Assembly: GCF_030269925.1 (NCBI RefSeq) | Contig: NC_085107.1 | Coordinates: forward strand, 11,470,001 to 11,534,000 | Source: Bombyx mori | Lineage: Eukaryota; Arthropoda; Insecta; Lepidoptera; Bombycidae | DNA length: 64,000 nucleotides | Reading direction: 5' to 3' | Shown: positions 1 through 28,800 of the stretch, one piece after another | Numbering within the stretch: position 1 is the stretch's first letter | Layout of the letters: every line of letters starts with the position of its first letter | The notes under the pieces: generated by a model | The model's input: the letters and a program-made list of their open reading frames with translations, nothing else | Databases searched by the model: none | What the model was told of the DNA's origin: nothing | Made by a program: the position numbers and the translations under genes

Positions 1-227
1 CGAGCTCACAGCCCACCTGGTGTTAAGTTGTTACTGGAGTCCATGGACATCTACAACGCAAATGCGCCACACACCTTGAGGTATAAGTTCTAAGATCTCA
101 GTATAGTTACAACGGCTGCCCCACCCTTCAAACCGAAACGCATTACTGCTTCACGGCAGAAATAGGCAGGGCGGTGATACCTATCCGCGCGGAACCACAA
201 GAGGTCCTACCACCAAAAACACTGCTA
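1..227 (-). repeat. Family A SINE tail (Bm1-like), minus
   Basis: Minus-strand copy of the most frequent repeat here. Read on the plus strand it starts at GAGCTCACAGCCCACCTGG and ends at the recurrent GGTCCTACCACCA breakpoint. The Bm1 name is from memory; the family is defined internally by the many copies in this window. Confidence 0.85.
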
Positions 228-354
228 TTGGCCCGCGTATTATATTTTTTTAGGTAGAGTGTTGACTTAAACGAAGATGCTACTTTACAGAGTAACTTTT
301 GCTTCAACTATTAGCAATATATTGACTCTGTTTTCCGCCACATGTCCATTACAG

Positions 355-17087
<16,733 letters not shown>

Positions 17088-17163
17088 CACAAGGCCAAGC
17101 CTGCTGAAGGCAAACAGAGAAATCACGCCTGACGAAGTCGTCAGAGACTATCACCGGGGCCAA

Positions 17164-17169
17164 AATAAA
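17164..17169 (+). terminator. Candidate S1P polyadenylation signal
   Basis: AATAAA, 77 bases after the S1P stop codon. It would give a very short 3' untranslated region. Confidence 0.55.
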
Positions 17170-17189
17170 TGTATAGTGACGTCATTATT

Positions 17190-17932
17190 CGCCACAGTGA
17201 CAATCTGGTGCCGAACACATCACGATTCCCATATTGATATGTGATAGTAAGTGTTATTGTATAATGATATAGATAGAGTTACGTATCCACGTACTTGTAA
17301 CAGTGATTAATGTAGCAAATGCCAAAATCGAATTGTATATTTACATTTACCTAATTAATATTAAATGGCCTTTTTTTACATACTTTTACAATATTTATTG
17401 TAACGGAATATGCGGTGTTCATATTAAAATAATTTATTTAAATTTACTTAAAATGAATAATTATTATTTTTTGAAATAATTAATGAGTGTGTGTTTTTTG
17501 TTTAGTTAGTGTGTAATCACGTTATATTTTAATATTATTTGCATTAATGACCGACCAAGATATGAAATTCATTTTAGTGGAGAAAAATACGTTTAAATTT
17601 GACATGTTAAAAATTAAATTGAAATTGAAAGGGGCGCTGAGGCTTTCCTTAAGCGAACCATTCTCTATATTGTATCTTTATATATTTATCAGTTTAGTAA
17701 ACAACTAACAATATCAGGTAATGAAAACAAAATAAAAACTACATATTTCTTATCTAGACTATGTTATCTCACGACTTCAAAACAACTAACCTTGACCATT
17801 TACTTGAGCTATTATAATTATCTCAATTGTACTATAGAAATACAAATTAATATATCCAAGGTAACGGGTCCACTAGATCTTCACACTGTGTATCATATTT
17901 TTATCTTTGTCGTGTCCAAATGGGCTATCTAT
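17190..17932. other. Intergenic, AT-rich, nothing recognised
   Basis: No reading frame, repeat end or regulatory motif could be supported downstream of S1P. Confidence 0.5.
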
Positions 17933-17936
17933 ATAT

Positions 17937-18210
17937 GAGTCGTCTATTAACAAAGGGCAATCTGTGCATTTGGACAAAAAAATGTTATTGATATGTCAAT
18001 ACAGATTGATTTGAATATAATCGTCTCCTTCAAAGAATACGGTTCAAAAACTGCATTAAATAAAGGTTAATGCTTAACCTGTTATTTGTCTAAGATGTCG
18101 TTCAGAAGAGTTTTGTGACTGTCAATGGAATACAAAGTCAATAATTCGTTTTTCTGATTTACCAATAATTGTCCAAAAGTCACATTGCCGGCTTTGATAA
18201 TAGTCGACTC
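17937..18210. mobile_element. MITE family M, copy 1
   Basis: Ends GAGTCGTCTATTAACAAAGG and the reverse complement of GAGTCGACTATTATCAAAG, flanked by ATAT on both sides. Copies 2 and 3 are at 20,484 and 34,789 with near-identical interiors. Confidence 0.8.
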
Positions 18211-18214
18211 ATAT

Positions 18215-19080
18215 AGTCCACATTAACATGGTCAGATTCATCCGAATCATCTCTGTATTCTTAACATTTTTTTTTAATTATTAGCTTCATCTTTATCCAT
18301 CTACGTGTAATGGAATATTTCATTGCAACTTTGATCAACTTCAAGATGCATGACTAATTTGAAAATTTCAACCACGTATCAAAGACAAATAAGAATAAAA
18401 TATTTATTTTATAATTTTACACCATCTATTTTACAACGAGGCGAGATAAGGAATCATAAGTTTTAAAAAGTATCGTGATCAGACCAAACGCTCTGTACTT
18501 AAAACAATACGTTTCGAATGAAGAATATCCCTTTTTTATTCAAGTCAGTGTACGTCTTGGCCTATTAGAAAGTACACCTCGTCGAATGAAAGGGAATGTG
18601 TATTCATATTTTGGTTCCAGTTTCCAGTTTCACCGGGGCAGAGGGGGTAAGGCCTTTAGGGGTGGGATTTGCTAACAGCTGCCCCTAGCGCCTCTATCTA
18701 TCTTAGCATCTACTACCGAATCGAAATCGCGATCAACAACACACTATCGGATGATACGAAAAAGTATAGACCAAAAATTTTTATTATGTCTAGTATTATT
18801 ACCTACCACTATTTACTCTGCACTACCTTTGGTTGACTGGTAGAGAATGCCTTAGGCATTAAGTCCGCCAATGTAAATTTTACATGAAGTGTAATAAATA
18901 AATAAATTATCTATGGAATTCTGTCTAGGAAAATATAATTTAAGTCACGCACCGAGCATTATATAAAGGAAATACGATTATTACGATAATAATTAATATG
19001 AAATTATAATGGAAATACCATTTATCGAGAAGTAATGCGGAATGGATTTTTCACCTACGTATCGAATGAAAAAACGTTTT
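18215..19080. other. Intergenic with a LINE 3'-UTR remnant
   Basis: 18,610-18,735 resembles the 3' untranslated region of the LINE at 54 kb (TTCCAGTTTCACCGG, GGGTGGGATTTGCTAACAGC, ATCTACTACCGAATCG). The rest is unassigned. Confidence 0.45.
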
Positions 19081-19086
19081 TAACAG

Positions 19087-19115
19087 GTTACCATAGTAAC
19101 GGTTACCATGGCAAC
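19087..19115. promoter_or_regulatory. Two adjacent X-box (RFX-type) motifs
   Basis: GTTACCATAGTAAC (19087-19100) and GTTACCATGGCAAC (19102-19115) both fit the RFX consensus RYYNYYATRRNRAC. No ciliary gene is nearby, so function is uncertain. Confidence 0.4.
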
Positions 19116-19499
19116 TTTTTTGTTTATCCATGCACCTTAAGCTGTAGAAACTTTGGAAACAGAAGTTAAGAAATCGAAAGGAATATCGTAATCTTGGTTT
19201 TACTGTTAATTACGTAGAAGTTAATACAGTGGTAGTAACTGCATTGATGTATGAATTCGCAATAAGAATATATAATAATGTTCGTTGTCAGAACAAAACT
19301 CATTCATTTACTTCGAGTTCCTTGTTAGTGGCATTATACTATATATTTAAATTTAGTATTTATTATTATATTTAAATAACACTAAATTATTTAACATAAT
19401 ATAAATTAATAATAATGTACAGTATAGTAATTAAAATATTTTAGGTGCACTTTTAGATGAAAATATTTACGTTTCATTTGCAATTTGTCGGCTCGGTTT

Positions 19500-19722
19500 C
19501 TTTTTTATTACTTAAATGGGCGGACGATCTCACAGCCCACCTGGTGTTAAGTGGTTACTGGTGCCCATAGACATATGCAACGTAAATGCGACACCCATCT
19601 TGAGATATAAGTTCTAAGGTCTCAGTATAGTTACAACGGCTGCACCACCCTTCAAACCGAAACGCATTACTGCTTCACGGCAGAAATAGGTAGGGTGGTG
19701 GTACCTACCCGTGTGGACTCGA
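19500..19722 (-). repeat. Family A SINE tail, minus
   Basis: GGGCGGACGATCTCACAGCC to GTACCTACCCGTGTGGACTC; 5'-truncated slightly short of the usual breakpoint. Confidence 0.82.
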
Positions 19723-19734
19723 GCGCTGGCAGGC

Positions 19735-20480
19735 GATATGAATACAATAAAATCGTATCAAGGAAGGACTGAATTTCACTCGATATATTAAAACTCGTCA
19801 GGAAGATGCGGCATATACATCTTATATTGTTGTATTATTTCGAAGAGCTTTCGTAGGAGGGTCTTACGTGTTTTTCACTGTATAAAATATTGCCTAAAAT
19901 GCTATACTTCGTAAGTACTTAATGTGTAATAATAATACGTAATTTAATTGCGATAGTTATTATTTGAATATTATTAGTTTTATAAATGATTATTATAAGG
20001 TCATGATATCGAGAGCATAATATTATTAAGGTGTAGTGAACAATATTATTTCAAATATATTCAAAAATATAGGTATACATATGTCATAAATAAATTTAAC
20101 ATTCCATTAATTAAAAATTCTTAAATGTGTTAGTCATTAATTACATACAAAATAAATAACCTTACATATTAATCTAGTATATACATAAGTAGATATAATT
20201 TTAATGCAATATTTATAACTCGATAGTATTTAATTCATAAAATTCTTTCAACCTATCCCCGATCCAGTTTGTTATAAATAAGATATAAACATTTTCACGT
20301 AACGTAACAAGTAAACATATCCAACAACTTATTTTGAAGTTGTTTGATTTAGGTAAATTATGTTTATGAAATTCTCGATCAAAATTTTTAAATGACGCTG
20401 TCACGTAAGTTCTTGTAGAGATTTTCGGCCATTGTACGTTACGTAATCACATGTACTTATAAACAAATAGCGTTATTATA
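19735..20480. other. Intergenic, AT-rich, nothing recognised
   Basis: Short frames only; no motif or repeat end supported. Confidence 0.5.
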
Positions 20481-20483
20481 TTT

Positions 20484-20759
20484 GAGTCGTCTATTATCAA
20501 AGGTGGCAATCTGTGCATTTGAAGAAAAAAATGTTATTGATATGTCAATACAGATTGATTTGAATATAATCGTCTCCTTCAAAGAATACGGTTCAAAACC
20601 TGCATTAAATAAAGGTTAATACTTAACCTGTTATTTATCTAAGATGTCGTTCAGAAGAGTTTTGTGACTGCCAATGGAATACAAAGTCAATAATTCGTTT
20701 TTCTGATTTACCAATAATTGTCCAAAAGTCACATTGCCGGCTTTGATAATAGTCGACTC
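20484..20759. mobile_element. MITE family M, copy 2
   Basis: Same orientation as copy 1, flanked by ATTT at 20480-20483 and 20760-20763. The interior differs from copy 1 at only a few positions. Confidence 0.8.
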
Positions 20760-20949
20760 ATTTCATCTTTACGTTTAGTAGTATTTATTGATAACGGTAA
20801 TAATTTAGTGACTTAAAGAAAGAGGCGTCTGAAGCTTTCAAATGCTTAGTGTAAAAGCTGTAAATGTAATTATAATTAATTAATTATAATGCTTTGAGAA
20901 TATGTTAAAGACGATACTACTTAGCTGTGAGGAAATGGTATATGTACCT

Positions 20950-22033
20950 AGTGTTTGATTTCGGAACATCAAAGTGTCAACGAGCGACGTCCGCTATGAC
21001 ACTTTTTAATACGCTTTTATTAGCTTCAGGCATAACTAATATGTATGTATGTTTGTAACGGAATCTTTGAACATGATTTTGACCCCCTTCAAAACGTCGG
21101 ATTAACTCGAAATTTGGTATACTTATTAAGGACTGATGACAATTCAATAGTAAAAATATTGAAAAAAATTTAAATTGAACTAAAAAATAAATAATAGATT
21201 AAAAAAACTAACAATATACACATTTATAAAAAATCCAATAAAAAAATAGAAAATAAATTTGAATTAAAAATAATGCAAGAAAAAATGATTTGGTTGTAAA
21301 AAAAAAAGCGTGGGGTGCACGGTATCACTAGTTATAAATATTTTATGAACAGATATGAGTGGAAGGGTTATTTTGATAATACCCTGAAAAGCACTCCACG
21401 ACTATTTTTAATTCAAATTTATTAAAATTTATTTTTTATTTTTTTACTTTGATTATCTATAAAAGCGCATTTTGTTAGTTTTTTATACTATTATTTATTC
21501 CCTATCAATACCAGCCGATGAAGCGCCGTCGATTTGAAGATGGCGGCCAAGCGTCGGTTTTCAAATTGTATTTTTCGCAGGTCGTCGATCCGATTGTTTC
21601 ACCGGAGAAGGACCACATGTTGCGTTGTGGTAAATAAGCTTGGACTGTATTTATTGCTTTTGAGATATTTATGAAAATTTAAAGATTGAATATAACAGAA
21701 ATATGAAACCGATGCGTTGCTCTTGGCGGCTAGAATTGAAAGGAAATGATAATAGTTTAAAAAAACTAACAAAATACGCTTTTATAAATCAACTAAAAAA
21801 TCTACTTAAACTATTATTTGTTTTTTAACTTTTTTTTTACTGTTGAATTGTCATCAGTCCTTAATAAGTATACCAAATTTCGAGTTAATCTGACGTTTTG
21901 AAGGGGGTCAAAATCATGTTCAAAGATTCCGTTACAAACATACGTACATACGTCTGAAGCTAATAAAAGCGTATTAAAAAAGTGTCATAGCGGCGTCGCT
22001 CGTTCACATTTTGACGTTCCGAAATCAAACACT
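20950..22033. mobile_element. 1.1-kb long-terminal-inverted-repeat element
   Basis: Arms of about 230 bases: left AGTGTTTGATTTCGGAAC, CTTTGAACATGATTTTGACC, TTGGTATACTTATTAAGGAC; the right arm is the reverse complement. The interior holds a smaller palindrome (GTGGGGTGCACGG...CACTCCACG). No transposase frame. A partial relative is at 32,961-33,470. Confidence 0.65.
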
Positions 22034-22660
22034 TAGTATTACATTGCTTAATACATTCGCACCTTTAGAATGAAACTGGGACATATAAAAAAAACACACA
22101 TATACATACTTATATCACAAAAATAGTTTTGAATCTATTATTTGAAGACAAAATAAGGAGGTCGCTTCCGTATTGAAAATATTAATAAATTACTAACTTA
22201 AGCGAACAACAACACTTATTTGTTTTCAAATTAAGCATAAATTAATATGTAATCGTTTAGAAAAGTGCTTCTTCATAAGATGTGACTATGGAAACCGCGC
22301 GTCGCCAACGAAAATATTTGTAAAAACTTTCGTAGCACAATCTTATTGTATCAGGGTTCGTCAACACTTCCATCTGAACTGTTTCAAAAAACAGATATTG
22401 TAATAAAAAAAATTTTTTTTCATTTTTTTTTAAATAATTTATGTATCAAAAAACATACACATCACTATTTCTCGCGTAATAAATAAATTTTAACATTGTC
22501 ATCACTAGAATTGTGCAATATAATTTTGTTTAATTAATGTATTAAATTAATAAAGTTATGTCTACGTGTCTTTTTTAAATTCTTAAAGTTTTTTATTTAT
22601 TTATTAATTATTACTTTTTAGATCGCCAATAATAGGTTGATCAAGTTTTTCCTTAATGTT
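22034..22660. other. Intergenic, AT-rich, nothing recognised
   Basis: No reading frame or repeat end could be supported. Confidence 0.5.
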
Positions 22661-22689
22661 CCTTCATCGTGGAATTCGTTCGCAAACAC

Positions 22690-22920
22690 GTGTTAAGTAT
22701 GTTCTTCTTCTTCTTTCTCGTTTCCTCATTACTGAGGGTCGTGACCGCCTTGGTCCAGTTTTTACACCAGCTTCCTCCAATGTTGCCTGCATTCGGCCTG
22801 CTTAATGGCGCCCGAGACGCTGGTGTTTGTGGCCTCCTTGACAACGTCCGTCCACCTGGTTGGCAATCTTCCTCGACTTCTCTTTCCTTCCACGTGACCT
22901 ACAACTATTAATTTTTCCAA
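22690..22920 (-). mobile_element. LINE ORF2 C-terminal relic, minus
   Basis: On the minus strand it encodes VVGHVEGKRSRGRLPTRWTD, VVKEATNTSVSGAIKQAE and HWRKLV, then after a stop GGHDPQ. This is the typical end of RTE-like insect LINE polyproteins. Confidence 0.75.
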
Positions 22921-22924
22921 GTTA

Positions 22925-24180
22925 ATAAAAATAAATATCTGACTGTTGTATTTATACTTCAGCACAGTTGGAGCTATCGGTAGGAGCCATTCGTCCACAA
23001 ACGTTTCTTTACTATTACTGAAAACGTCTAATGTTTATCATACTGCGTTTTTTGTAATGATTTATGTCGATGTGAACTAAAATTGCATCTCAAAAGGATA
23101 TCGCAATAAAGCTGGTATGAATTTTAAGTGGAACACAATAATGCTTCGTAATAACGAGACGGTTCCTATGCGACAGATTCAGACTTCAATCGAGCCCTAA
23201 CAATTGTGTTCGCTTGGGGCGTTATTACGCTTTATTGACTCAATTCAAATGTGCTCAAATAATCGAGAGCTGTGAAAGTCGAAAAGCAGTCTTACGCGTA
23301 TAAATATAAAGTATGCAACGATGCAATTGCATATCAACTGTGCGAATATTAGACTTTGTACGGTTTATTAACAGACTTCAAAAAAGGATGAGGTTCTCAA
23401 TTCGTTTTTGATGTCGTCGTCGTTGTCATTTTGATTTCGTATTTTGATGTTTCTTGACTTAGCATATTAAAGTTTCAAAATCGATTTAGAAATTCTTTTT
23501 GTTGAAACTTTTAAGAGTTAGGAAAGTAATATACTTTCAGATTGGTTACATAGAAATTTCATTAAAATGTAGTTTAATTTTTAAATCAACAATCATTTAG
23601 TAAAAAAATATAAACATTTTTAACAATCATCGGTTTGTCTATACTAGTAATGTTGATTATTATATTAATAGTAATTAATGATTATTAGGTAACAAAAACT
23701 TCGTTTTTGAACGACCATTTTTGCATTTAGCGCTACCGTAATAATTCGTGTTTAAAACTTGCGCAACTTCATAGTGTCCAATTTATTTTGTATTTTGGAT
23801 CATGCGCGTGCAATGGAAACTGCTAATATTTTATCATAACGCATATCAAAACGCACAAATCACGAGCGGCAAATTCAATTTTCTTTCAAGATCGCTTCCT
23901 GCAGCGCTACAAAATTTTACAATAATATTTTAATGAACATGGTTTATGGGCGGCGTCTTTTGTTATTAAAATTTCCCACAACGCATAAGACATGTATAAA
24001 ATAATGTATATTTGTAAAATTCAATTTTAATTTTCGCATTGTTAATTAAGAGAAATGTATTAAGGTCAATAGTTGCCAATGACCTCGTTTTCAGTCGAGG
24101 CTATTGCGATACTTAGTGATTTTTTATTCAGTAACAGTTAGAGCGCGCTTTGTTTTCATAGCCTTTCGACAAAATAGATT
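22925..24180. other. Intergenic, AT-rich, nothing recognised
   Basis: No gene or repeat with defined ends was seen. Confidence 0.5.
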
Positions 24181-24183
24181 CTT

Positions 24184-24500
24184 TTTTTTATTGCCCTTGT
24201 AGGCAGACGAGAATACGGCCCACCTGATGGTGAGTGGTTACCGTCGCCCATGGACTTCAGCAATGCCAGGGGCCGAGCCAAGCCACTGCCTCCCGTTGAG
24301 TACTCTCCACAAGCCTCGTTTGAAGAAGGACAAGTCATAGCGCTCGGGAAACACCGTAGAGGGGAGCTCATTCCAAAGCCAGATGGTACGTGGCAAAAAA
24401 TACCTCTGGAAACGCACTGTGGATGAACGCAGTGGGCTCCAGGTAGTATGGATGAACTCTACTCCGGTGGCGGGCGGTGAAAAACTGTCTCTTTAATAAA
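24184..24500 (-). repeat. Family C LINE 3' end with ORF2 C-terminus, minus
   Basis: The minus strand carries ARHRSRVHPYYLEP and a PxxFFATYH stretch in changed frame, then the TTGGCTCGGCCCCTGGCATT 3' region. It matches the better-preserved copy at 51,640-52,062. Confidence 0.75.
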
Positions 24501-24504
24501 ACTT

Positions 24505-25365
24505 CAAGCCCATATATTATTAATGCAATGACGAATTTTATTTTAATAATCTTTTTCATATTGTTCAACAGCGTAATGGCTAATGTCTCATTTGAGTAGA
24601 CGTCTTTGAACTACAAAACGCTTCGAAAGGCCTCGCTAAGGCGACGAGGTCATTTTCAAGTTGCACATTTGTTGCAATCGCAATAAAATCTAATAATAAC
24701 ATGTCCATTATATTATAATAAAAAGCGATTGTAATATTTGTTTGTACTTCTCAAATAAATTTACTGTCTGTTCTCAAGTATTTACGCTACACAAACAAAT
24801 TCAGGAAACCTTCAGTGAATGAATGACGAAATGCTTACACCCACCAAAAAACAATATAAGAAAAAGAGAGTTGTACTATTTAGTACCATTGTATTTGACG
24901 TACAAGTGATACAATTTATACAAAATCTTGACTTCGCAAACAGAGTAATAGTTAAAAAAACATGTCTCTAACGAACTTTCGGTTCGGGCAAGGAATTCTG
25001 TTGCAGAATATCGTGTACATAACCCAGTCAATGTGTAGCTTCTTTAGAGTACCGATACAGATTATGAATTAAATAAATATTCGTTTAAGACTTAAACCTG
25101 TCATACCCTTTACACTACGCTACGTTCAGATTGTGAGACATTAAAAAAAAAATCATCTTATTAAAAAACGTCCCAAATTTCCCGGACTGACAGGCTGTTA
25201 GATTTATAATTATTATTATGTAGAATAATAAAGAGTAACTATACATTTTGATAGAAAGAACGCAGGCAGTACGTAATTTACCCACATATGTATTTATAAG
25301 AGACTTGAGGGAATAGATCCAGACACATAATATACTGTGATGTTACATAAGGGGATGAAAATCAA
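24505..25365. other. Intergenic upstream of AcCoAS
   Basis: AT-rich; no gene or repeat recognised before the GC-richer AcCoAS leader. Confidence 0.5.
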
Positions 25366-25369
25366 TGGC

Positions 25370-25576
25370 GGTGCGTCGGTGCAGTCCTGCTGCATCGCGT
25401 CCGGTACTACGGTGGCCAGGTCGGCGCGCACGCGCTCTACATGCGTAAGCCATCGCCCAAGCGATCGTTGCCCAGCGTTCACTCACTGCCACAGCCGTCA
25501 GTTAGCCGGCTTTATCGCTCAGTTAGCGCGCGTGAATCGTCGAGGTAGCACTATTCGTTAAAAATCAGCGTTCGCG
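25370..25576 (+). promoter_or_regulatory. AcCoAS promoter and 5' leader (candidate)
   Basis: A GC-rich patch in AT-rich surroundings directly before the start codon. Two arthropod initiator matches, TCAGTT, lie at 25498-25503 and 25519-25524. No TATA box or exact sterol-response element was found. Confidence 0.4.
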
Positions 25577-25881
25577 ATGTCGTCGCGCATGTACAAGCCC
25601 ACTGATCATGTCATCAAGAAATCGTATTTACCATCGATCCAAAAATACAAAGAAATGTATGAAAGATCACTCACTGAATCGGAACTGTTCTGGACCGAGG
25701 TCGCCCAAGAATTTCAGTGGCATGTAGCACCGAAGCCGGGTGGCTTCATGAAATACAACTTTGACATTACCAAAGGAAGGGTCTTTGTAAAATTTATGGA
25801 GGAAGCCGAGCTGAATGTGTGTTACAATTTGCTCGATCGCAATGTCAAGAATGGTTTCGGGGATAAAATTGCCTTTTTCTG
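25577..25881 (+). CDS. AcCoAS: AcCoAS exon 1
   Basis: Starts [20 protein letters not shown] with an in-frame stop 16 bases upstream. It holds the N-terminal EFQWHVAP region and the acetyl-CoA synthetase N-domain ([11 protein letters not shown]), ending in two bases of a Trp codon at GTAAGT. Confidence 0.95.
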
Positions 25882-28800
25882 GTAAGTGTTAAATAAAATA
25901 CTCATCTATACATATATTGTGTATGTGTATGTATGCTGTGCGAATGCAACGACAAGATGCGCAGGTCTATTGATTTTGATACAAACAGTATCTATTATTA
26001 CATAATGTGCACCGATGCAGCTCCCGTCATTGTTTGCGCACAGCGAGTTTGCAAAAGCTTTAATAACTTTTATAGGTTTTTAGTTGCAGGTCTTCGTCGT
26101 GGAGCTTTTTCGAGTGATCAATTCGTATACGCAGTACGAATTGACGCTTAAAGCTCACAGTCTGCCATTTTTATTTGTATGTAATGTGTACTTTACACGT
26201 ATTGCTGAAAAATATGCAACCACCGCTGTTTTTTTATATTTTAATCGGAATATTTGAATAGAAATTAGAATCACACTCATAAATAATTTACTACTTTAAT
26301 ATTTAAATTGTATTGAAGAAGCTTTCGTTGGTTTCATTAGAAGGTTTACATTGGAAATTATTTTGCTTTATGATATAAGTCGATTGATCGATAAAAGATC
26401 TCAAGTATCGGGACTTTTATATTGAGTAACAGTTACCTAACATATTATATTATTTATGGTAAGAAAAAATCTTTACCGTATACCTTAAAGAAAAAAATTA
26501 ATTACAAACATTGGCAAAAAAAAACCTTAATACTTGACAATAAATGTCACAGTTCTAAATGTAGGTAAGAAATTTTTCAAATTTTACTTTCTTATTCTAT
26601 ATTGTAAACAATACTTGAATTTATATTTTTGTCACAATGTTATATTGTACCTAAAAGGGATTTAAAAAAAAATTAAATAATAAGAAATTATCTCACAAAG
26701 ATATTAGGTAGGTACCAATTCAGAACGTTAAATTAAGGAAATTTAATAATTTAAAAAAAATTAACGAACATCAAACATAATAATATGTACGCTAAATGAA
26801 ATATAAAATTTCGCAGTAATGAATTTCAAATTAACATATGGAAAGTACGATAACAACATTGACTACACGGTCACATTAGACTTTCGCAATTTGGTTGATT
26901 TAAATCAACAACAAGTTAAACTTTTAGATTGTTAATTAAGCAAACATAAATGTGTTTGGTTTAATTTATTGAAATCTTAGTTTATGAAAGTATTTGCGGC
27001 ATATTTTTTAAATTATTCTCTTGAAATTTTCATTTGTATTGAATTAAAACAAACATTGTGAATTGGCTACTAACTCATAATATTATGCTGTTTGCTTAGA
27101 CGTAAATGAAACAAAAATGATGATACAAATGACTAGAGTTATTACATCAAAACGAATATTTATCTTATCACGAAAACAACTTATAAGCAACCATCTAAGA
27201 GATGTTTTGCATTTGAGATAAAAACACAGTGCATCCTTTTTATTTCTTGGTAATTTAAGTTCATTGAATCGAAAAAAAGGGGTTAAAGATCAATGTAACG
27301 GGTAACGTATTCATTGAATATTTAAATCAATATGACCTGATATAGATTCAATTTATTTGCAAGAAATGCGCTTAGGAACCATATATTTTTAGAATTATAC
27401 TTTAGCTACGGACTTAGTACAGTCTGATCTGGTTTCGTGAGAGAATTCAGCTCATTCTGCCTAACCTAATTTACAAATAGTTACAACGAATGATTATTTT
27501 TTGATTCAGAGAGGTCACAATTATTTTTTATTACGTCTCTTGCACATCATCTCAAATTAACAGATGTAATATTTGCCGCATCTTGTTGGCTTTTCCCTCC
27601 TCTCAGTAGAGGAGCTTGTGAACGCACCCTTTTTTTGATAATATGATAGCGATTCGCTCAACAGAATTCTTTTTTAACGTGTCGAGGGCTCAGCCAGAAG
27701 GAAAGACGTTTTTAACAACTGCCCGAGCGCCATGAAATACTTCATAAATACTTAACATCGTCGGTTTGTGCTAATTCCTGCTGTTTATCAGTTGCAACGA
27801 CATCCCGATGCATGTCCACATTCAGCACGGGCACAACTCAAATGTAAAATACTCAGATCTTGATTTCGCCCGATAAATGTGGTTTCTCTCGATCGATCTT
27901 AATAACCGTATAACATACGTGTCTACAATATTAAAAGCTTTAAACGCACCAAGATTGTAAACAGTCAACGTAGCCCTAAACACGGATCCTCCCGATCCAT
28001 TAACGGTGCTTTTAGGTACCTCAAGCACCGGTCAGCGTCCCCGTCGAACCCGTCGCTTGCGACGAAAGGCTCGGAGAGTAAATGAACCCATAGAAACAGC
28101 CCACTGAGCTTCTCGCCAGATCTTCTCAGTAGGTCGCGTTTTCGATCTGGTGGTAGATTCTGCGAAGCACTACTCTTGCTAGAGCCAGTGTTAGCAACAC
28201 CTCCGGTTTGAGCCCCGAGACCTCACCTACACACTAGGGTAAGGCTGGTATATTGAGCATAGGTAGGAAGAAAAAACAACCATGGTACTTGTAACGGGTA
28301 GCTATAACAGAACATAAAATATTTGACAGCTGCCTGAATCTTGCTAACGACATTTTCAAGATAAGTTTGAGACAAAGCAAGTTCCGAAAAAGAACACTGG
28401 AGCCGGCTTACAGATCAATTTGATCTGCGCGGTGTAAGATCTTCCCTTTAGCGTTACTCCCAAATTCTCATAGGTCTCAGATTCACAAATAAATTTTAGA
28501 ACCACACTACTTAAGTTGTAAGTATTAAAAGTTTACAACTTCACCTATCTGTACACCTGTGACCGTATATTTAACAACGCCAAATTTCATTTACTAAAAT
28601 TGTCGGTTACTTTAATTTATGCTATCGATGTGCGGTACACGGGTCTGGTTTTCTAATAGATCTGTATTCAGTTCGCATTCCTGGCTCATTAGTCGTGTAG
28701 CCGACGGCTTTCTGTGGAGGAGAGGGTTAATCTGCGCGAGATAGCTTTACGCGACTCAGTTCTGAACAATTTCCGAGTTCTGTTTGGCGTAGAGATCGGG

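Noticed and set aside
342..354. ATG at 342 as a start for S1P
   Set aside because: It lies in the intron before the acceptor at 353-354; S1P has a long N-terminal prodomain that must be encoded upstream.
25337..25561. Plus-strand frame upstream of AcCoAS
   Set aside because: Falls in the GC-rich leader, with no resemblance to a protein; it ends just before the AcCoAS start.
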